A program made the position numbers and the translations under genes. From JACJVV01 sp047603135 (GTDB taxonomy: Archaea > Nanobdellota > Nanobdellia > Woesearchaeales > JACJVV01): 6,107 nt of DNA. Shown piece after piece: positions 5,365 through 6,107 of the stretch. Within the stretch, counting starts at the first letter, position 1; each line of letters starts with the position of its first letter. A model generated the notes under the pieces. It did no database searches. It had not been told where the DNA came from and worked only from the letters and a program-made list of their open reading frames with translations. The stretch spans positions 1-6,107 of the forward strand of contig JBLKOW010000063.1 of NCBI GenBank assembly GCA_047603135.1. Direction: 5' to 3'.

Positions 5365-5442
5365 AACATTTTGATGTGCCTCACAACTCACTATTTTTCT
5401 TTAATAATAGGCACATCGCCTAATGACTATAGTAGGCTTTTT
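5365..5442 (+). ncRNA. Possible small structured RNA in the divergent gap
   Basis: Two hairpins abut: GATGTGCCT (5373-5381) pairs perfectly with AGGCACATC (5409-5417), and GCCTA (5418-5422) pairs with TAGGC (5433-5437), directly followed by TTTTT. A weak TATA-like ACTTATAG at 5336-5343 would put a start near 5366. The GCCT and AGGC segments could also re-pair with each other, allowing two folds. It is not the leader of the next gene, which has its own TATA box at 5462. No known RNA family is recognised, and transcription is unproven. Confidence 0.28.
5418..5442 (+). terminator. Hairpin plus T-tract
   Basis: GCCTA, ten bases, TAGGC and then five T. The shape matches an intrinsic terminator, and oligo-T alone can stop archaeal polymerase. 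No plus-strand gene precedes it within 890 bases, so it would end either a small RNA or readthrough from the small acidic gene pair. Confidence 0.4.
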
Positions 5443-5461
5443 ACTTCACAAAACCGTAGCA

Positions 5462-5469
5462 TATATAAA
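5462..5469 (+). promoter_or_regulatory. TATA box of the pilin-like gene
   Basis: TATATAAA is centred 26.5 bases before the ATG at 5492, with no Shine-Dalgarno before that ATG (gtgtgtaatatcgc). This predicts a leaderless message. Confidence 0.6.
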
Positions 5470-5491
5470 GGAAATATGTGTGTAATATCGC

Positions 5492-6097
5492 ATGGATACT
5501 AAAAAAGGTGCAATACAGCTTACTATGAATTTTATTGTTATGCTGATTATTGCTATTGTTATTTTCATACTATCATTGTTTTTCTTAACAGACTTTTTTA
5601 TTCAAGCAGGGTCACTGCAAATGGCACTTGATGAACAAACACGATCACAAATTGAATCTATGCTTGCAGGTAATGCACGCGTTGCAATTCCCATTGAAAC
5701 ACGTCGTATAAGGCTTGGTGACTCAACTAGTTTTGGCGTTGGAATTCGCAATAGTGCAACGAATGCTTTTTTTAGAGTAGAGATAGGAGATGCAGCATTT
5801 ATTCCTGCTGGGAGTCAGGATGATGTTCCTCTTAATTGTGACGAAGGTGATTGCTCCATAAATGTAGGTGGTTCCCCCACCTTAGTCACCTATCAAATTG
5901 GTAGGCTGGGTGAGATAAAGATTCCTATGAATAATGATGATATTGTGCTTCTTGCATTTGGAACAACACGAAATGCACAGCGAGGACATTTTATATTTGA
6001 TGTAAGGATTTGCGCAGAACAAAACGATTATCCTGCAAATTGTGATGGTGACCTTTACACAGGTAATGTGTATAAATTGCATTTAATTGTTTCTTAG
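5492..6097 (+). CDS. Secreted or surface protein with class III (pilin-like) signal
   Basis: A 201-residue protein. The N-terminus MDTKKGAIQLTMNFIVML followed by a hydrophobic helix (about 12-36) fits archaeal class III signals, in which a prepilin peptidase cuts after the KKG glycine (residue 6) and the helix packs into a filament core or stays in the membrane. The glutamate usually found at mature position 5 is absent (the residues there are LTMN). The rest (about 60-201) is beta-rich and exported: an R-L-G-D-S-T-S-F-G-V-G-I-R-N segment at 74-87 looks like a beta-sandwich strand pair, and four cysteines, C116/C121 and C174/C184, could form two disulfides. The protein therefore probably faces the cell exterior. 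No pilus assembly genes (ATPase, membrane platform, peptidase) are in the window. It is likely a DPANN-type pseudopilin or surface anchor; the exact role is unknown. Confidence 0.75.
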   Translation: MDTKKGAIQLTMNFIVMLIIAIVIFILSLFFLTDFFIQAGSLQMALDEQTRSQIESMLAGNARVAIPIETRRIRLGDSTSFGVGIRNSATNAFFRVEIGDAAFIPAGSQDDVPLNCDEGDCSINVGGSPTLVTYQIGRLGEIKIPMNNDDIVLLAFGTTRNAQRGHFIFDVRICAEQNDYPANCDGDLYTGNVYKLHLIVS

Positions 6098-6103
6098 TTT
6101 TTT
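6098..6103 (+). terminator. Oligo-T after the pilin-like gene
   Basis: Six T follow the stop codon directly. This is enough for an archaeal oligo-T terminator, though the window ends four bases later. Confidence 0.45.
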
Positions 6104-6107
6104 ACGT

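Noticed and set aside
5341..5370. tRNA T-loop-like GCGTTCGGCAAATTGC
   Set aside because: The flanks do not form a five-base T stem, and no anticodon or acceptor arms can be built around it.
5371..5430. C/D box guide RNA (TGATGTG and TAATGAC resemble box C)
   Set aside because: No CTGA box D is present at proper spacing, and the long perfect stem between the boxes does not suit a guide RNA.
5882..6082. Minus-strand open frame of 66 codons
   Set aside because: It is antisense to the pilin-like gene, Cys/Ile-rich, with no supporting signal.
1..6107. CRISPR array, transposon or phage signature
   Set aside because: No regularly spaced direct repeats, transposase, integrase or terminal inverted repeats with target duplications were seen.

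Overview
The window is AT-rich and compact and looks archaeal, probably from a DPANN-type lineage such as Woesearchaeota or Pacearchaeota. That lineage call is inference. The evidence is: A/T-rich TATA boxes centred about 26 bases before several start codons that lack a Shine-Dalgarno (leaderless genes); strong GGAGG/GAGGTG sites before the others; oligo-T stretches serving as terminators; a regulator joining an AbrB-like DNA-binding domain to a PhoU domain; and a surface protein with an archaeal class III (type IV pilin-like) signal. The metK gene is of the bacterial family, not the usual archaeal MAT family, which suggests old lateral transfer.

Layout. Positions 1-184 are non-coding, with a long imperfect hairpin and the promoter of a small four-helix membrane protein (185-553, +). 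This gene converges on metK (559-1704, -) across a 5-base gap, and its last lysine codons form the T-tract that probably ends metK transcription. Between metK and the next gene (1705-1848) lie a palindromic TATA box and two small palindromes. The next gene (1849-3207, +) encodes a 452-residue protein: a guanylate-kinase-like P-loop domain joined to an unrecognised C-terminal domain with a histidine cluster. It overlaps tail-to-tail by 35 bases with the AbrB-PhoU regulator (3173-4123, -).

From a divergent control region (4124-4248) two very small, acidic proteins are read (+): 56 residues (4249-4419) and 34 residues (4420-4524). They lie in the same frame, with the second ATG directly after the first TAA. 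They overlap the tail of a SAM-dependent methyltransferase (4517-5245, -) by 8 bases. The gap 5246-5491 holds the promoters of the methyltransferase and of a pilin-like secreted protein (5492-6097, +). It also holds an inverted repeat resembling the one at the window start, and two abutting hairpins followed by five T, which could be a small RNA.

The genes do not form one pathway. MetK makes the SAM that the methyltransferase uses, but they are not co-transcribed. The regulator may respond to phosphate or metal state and probably controls itself and perhaps the small acidic gene pair. The most interesting items are the kinase-like fusion, the in-frame tandem small proteins, the possible small RNA with alternative pairings, and the regular split between leaderless and Shine-Dalgarno genes.
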